6,861 bases of DNA, from the NCBI GenBank assembly GCA_947446625.1, contig CANFIE010000216.1, positions 1-6,861 on the forward strand. The letters are read 5' to 3'. Positions 5,009 to 6,861 of the stretch are shown here, in pieces. The DNA is from Acetobacteraceae bacterium (GTDB taxonomy: Bacteria > Pseudomonadota > Alphaproteobacteria > Acetobacterales > Acetobacteraceae). Within the stretch, counting starts at the first letter, position 1. Each line of letters begins with the position of its first letter. The notes under the pieces are model-generated. The model was given only the letters and a program-made list of their open reading frames with translations. It ran no database searches and had not been told where the DNA came from. The position numbers and the translations under genes were made by a program.

Positions 5009-6861
5009 ACGGGGCATAGGTGGGTGGGACGGGGCCGTTGGGCACCAGCCGTTCGGGCGGGAAGCGTAGCACCGCCGTGGTGCCTTGGCCCGGGGCGCTT
5101 TCCAGGGTCAGCGTGGCGCCCTGCGCCTCGGCCAGGGCGCGGGAGAGGTAGAGGCCGAGCCCCGAGCCGGGGAAGCGGCGGGCCAGCGACGAATCCAGTT
5201 GGGTGAACAGGCCGAAGGCGCGGGGCATGTCCTCGGCACTGACGCCGATGCCGGTATCCTGCACGCGCAGCACCAGGGAGGCATCGGCTTCCTGCCGGGC
5301 GGAGAGGGTGACATGGCCGCCCGCCGGGGTGAACTTGACCGCGTTGGAGAGCAGGTTCAGCAGCACCTGGCGCAGCCGCATCTCGTCGGCGCGCAGGCTT
5401 GGCAGGTCGTCCGGCAAATCAAGCCCCAGGGCCACCTGGCCGCTGGCGGCGGCGGCGCGCATGACGCGCACGGTGCTTTCGCACAGCGGGTGCAGGTCCA
5501 CCTCGTTTTCCGCCACCTGGAAGCCGGTGGTCTCGGCTCGGGTCACGTCCAGAATGTCATCCACCAGGCCGAGCAGGTGGCGGCCGGCTTCATGGATGGA
5601 GCCGAGATATTCGGCGGCGTGGGTGGCGCTGGGGGCGGTTTGCAATGCCTCGGAGAAGCCGATGACGGCGTTGAGCGGGGTGCGCAACTCATGCGTCATG
5701 GTGGCGAGGAAGCGGGACTTGGCCTGGTTGGCGGCCTCGGCGGCTTCACGCGCGGCTTCCAGTTCGGCGCGCACCCGGCGGTCCTGGGTCACGTCGGTGT
5801 AGGTCAGCACGAAGCCGCCATCGGGCGTGGGGTCGGAGACCACTTCCAGCACGCGGCCATTGGGCCGGGTGCGGACAATGCGGTTGGTCTGCCGGCGGTT
5901 GCGGGTGCGGATGGCGTGGGCACCAGCCTCGGCATCCGCGCCGGCACCGAATTCGCCCTGTGCTGCCAGGCATTGGGCGAAGGCGGTGACATCCATGCCC
6001 GGTGCCAGCTTTTCGGCCGGCAGTTCCAGCAGGCCCAGCACCACCGGGTTCACGGCCACGATGCGGTGTTCGGCGTTGAACAGCACAATGCCGTGCCGGA
6101 TGTTGTTCAGCATCACTTCCAGCGTGGCGGCGCGGCTTTGCGCCACGGCCTCGGTTTCCACCAGGCGGGTGATGTCGGTGGAGGTGACGACGAAGCCGCC
6201 ATCGGGCGTGGGGTCCGAGGTGACTTCCAGCACCCGGCCGTCTCCGGTGGGGCGGACATGGCGGGCGGGCTGGCTGCGGTCCTGCGCGCGGGCCTGTTGG
6301 GCAATGACGCGGGCGGCAGGGGGCACGGCGCCGGTGGCCAGTTGCTCGTCGATCAACTCGTCCAGCGAGCGGCCAAGCATGGCGGCTTCGGTGCCATGGC
6401 CGCCGAGCTGGGCGACCAGCCGGTTGGCGGCGATGACCCGGCGGTCTGCGCCATAGTAGCAGATGCCGTGCCGCATGTTGTCGAGCATGACCTGCAGCAC
6501 CTGGGCGCGGCTCTTGGCCTCGGCCTCGGCCTGCACCAGTTCGGTCACGTCGCTGAAGGTGACGACATAGCCGCCATCTGGCGTGGGGCTGGCGGTGAAG
6601 CTGACCACGATGCCTTCGGGATTGGTGAAGGTATGGCGGCGATAGCTGGTGACATCGGCGGCGGCGCTGCCGCGCCAGGCGGCCTCGGAGATGGCGCCGC
6701 GCTGGAACATCATCTGGGCGATGTCGTCCTCGCGCTGGCCCACCAGGCTGGCCAGCGGCACGTCGGCCAGCCCGTTGATGCGCAGCGCCAACTGGTTGGC
6801 GGTGATCAGCCGGCGGTCGGCGTCATAGCGGGCGATGCCGTGGCGCATGTTGTCCAGCATC
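5007..6861 (-). CDS. Multi-PAS sensor histidine kinase (5' end outside window)
   Basis: 617 residues are visible and the frame runs off the right edge, so the N-terminus is missing; the ATG at 6860 is probably internal because it falls inside a PAS repeat. Visible order (counting from 6860): three tandem PAS domains of the PAS_7 type at about 1-106, 125-231 and 250-358; a short alanine/glutamate-rich helix (about 360-382); then a complete kinase core. H-box THELRTPLNAVIGF carries the phosphorylated His390; the N-box is LLNLLSNAVKF (N502, N506); G1 is QDTGIG (D535); F-box is FGLFTQLD; G2 is GSGLGL (565-570). All catalytic motifs look intact. No membrane segment or C-terminal receiver domain is seen, so it appears to be a cytoplasmic sensor that passes phosphate to a separate response regulator not in the window. 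The signal is unknown; PAS_7-type domains may bind small ligands or cofactors. tldD follows within about 10 bases. Confidence 0.93.
   Translation of the reverse strand, partial: MLDNMRHGIARYDADRRLITANQLALRINGLADVPLASLVGQREDDIAQMMFQRGAISEAAWRGSAAADVTSYRRHTFTNPEGIVVSFTASPTPDGGYVVTFSDVTELVQAEAEAKSRAQVLQVMLDNMRHGICYYGADRRVIAANRLVAQLGGHGTEAAMLGRSLDELIDEQLATGAVPPAARVIAQQARAQDRSQPARHVRPTGDGRVLEVTSDPTPDGGFVVTSTDITRLVETEAVAQSRAATLEVMLNNIRHGIVLFNAEHRIVAVNPVVLGLLELPAEKLAPGMDVTAFAQCLAAQGEFGAGADAEAGAHAIRTRNRRQTNRIVRTRPNGRVLEVVSDPTPDGGFVLTYTDVTQDRRVRAELEAAREAAEAANQAKSRFLATMTHELRTPLNAVIGFSEALQTAPSATHAAEYLGSIHEAGRHLLGLVDDILDVTRAETTGFQVAENEVDLHPLCESTVRVMRAAAASGQVALGLDLPDDLPSLRADEMRLRQVLLNLLSNAVKFTPAGGHVTLSARQEADASLVLRVQDTGIGVSAEDMPRAFGLFTQLDSSLARRFPGSGLGLYLSRALAEAQGATLTLESAPGQGTTAVLRFPPERLVPNGPVPPTYAP
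5787..6861 (-). repeat. Three tandem PAS-encoding repeats within the kinase gene
   Basis: The same module recurs about every 372-381 bases. Each begins with a version of MLDNMRHGI (residues 1, 125 and, as MLNNIRHGI, 250) and ends with TPDGGF/Y followed by TDVT-like residues. At the DNA level, the block around TPDGGF in the second and third modules is identical over 24 bases (5811-5834 and 6192-6215). The first module is more diverged there, with a Y in place of F. Short linkers rich in A, E and R (about residues 107-124 and 232-249), probably coiled-coil signalling helices, join the modules. Further copies may lie beyond the window edge, because the first visible module is cut at its start. 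Confidence 0.85.

Noticed and set aside
3890..5206. 438-codon plus-strand frame opposite tldD
   Set aside because: It is a shadow of tldD and the kinase end. Its composition is glycine-, alanine- and histidine-rich without domains, and the minus strand carries the zinc-site motifs.
1..6861. CRISPR array, insertion sequence or toxin-antitoxin system
   Set aside because: No regularly spaced repeats of CRISPR type, no transposase frame and no terminal inverted repeats were seen. The only tandem repeats are the PAS modules and the short TTAGGAGAAA copies.

Overview
This is a GC-rich window (one sampled 60-base line inside the methyltransferase gene is 78% GC) whose genes look alphaproteobacterial. 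The organism is most likely a member of Rhodospirillales/Acetobacteraceae. That is inferred from the plant/alphaproteobacterial-type GshA next to rsmE, the strong GC bias at third codon positions, and the sensor kinase built from tandem PAS domains of the PAS_7 type. No 16S or other decisive marker is present, so the assignment is only moderately secure.

Layout: the left half (2-2962) is a plus-strand run. It holds the 3' end of rsmE (16S rRNA m3U1498 methyltransferase), then gshA (glutamate-cysteine ligase, first step of glutathione synthesis), then a two-part protein with a C-terminal SAM-dependent methyltransferase domain and an unrecognised N-terminal half. The right half (3560-6861) is a minus-strand pair. 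A soluble-looking multi-PAS histidine kinase, cut by the window edge, is followed within about 10 bases by tldD (zinc metalloprotease subunit of TldD/TldE).

The two blocks converge on a roughly 600-base segment (2963-3559) of different composition; 3001-3060 is only 37% GC. This segment carries an AT-rich spacer with three copies of a TTAGGAGAAA-like element, one small orphan ORF of about 108 codons with atypical codon use, and a strong inverted repeat just after that ORF. The inverted repeat is identical in form to a tRNA-Ser(GCU) anticodon arm. It may be a simple terminator hairpin or the trace of an insertion.

I do not see a complete new multi-gene system here. The genes are mostly housekeeping (ribosome modification, glutathione, peptide processing, signalling). 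The parts worth a second look are the compositionally odd central segment, the methyltransferase fusion with a relic-like reading frame just before it, and the repeat-built kinase coupled to tldD.
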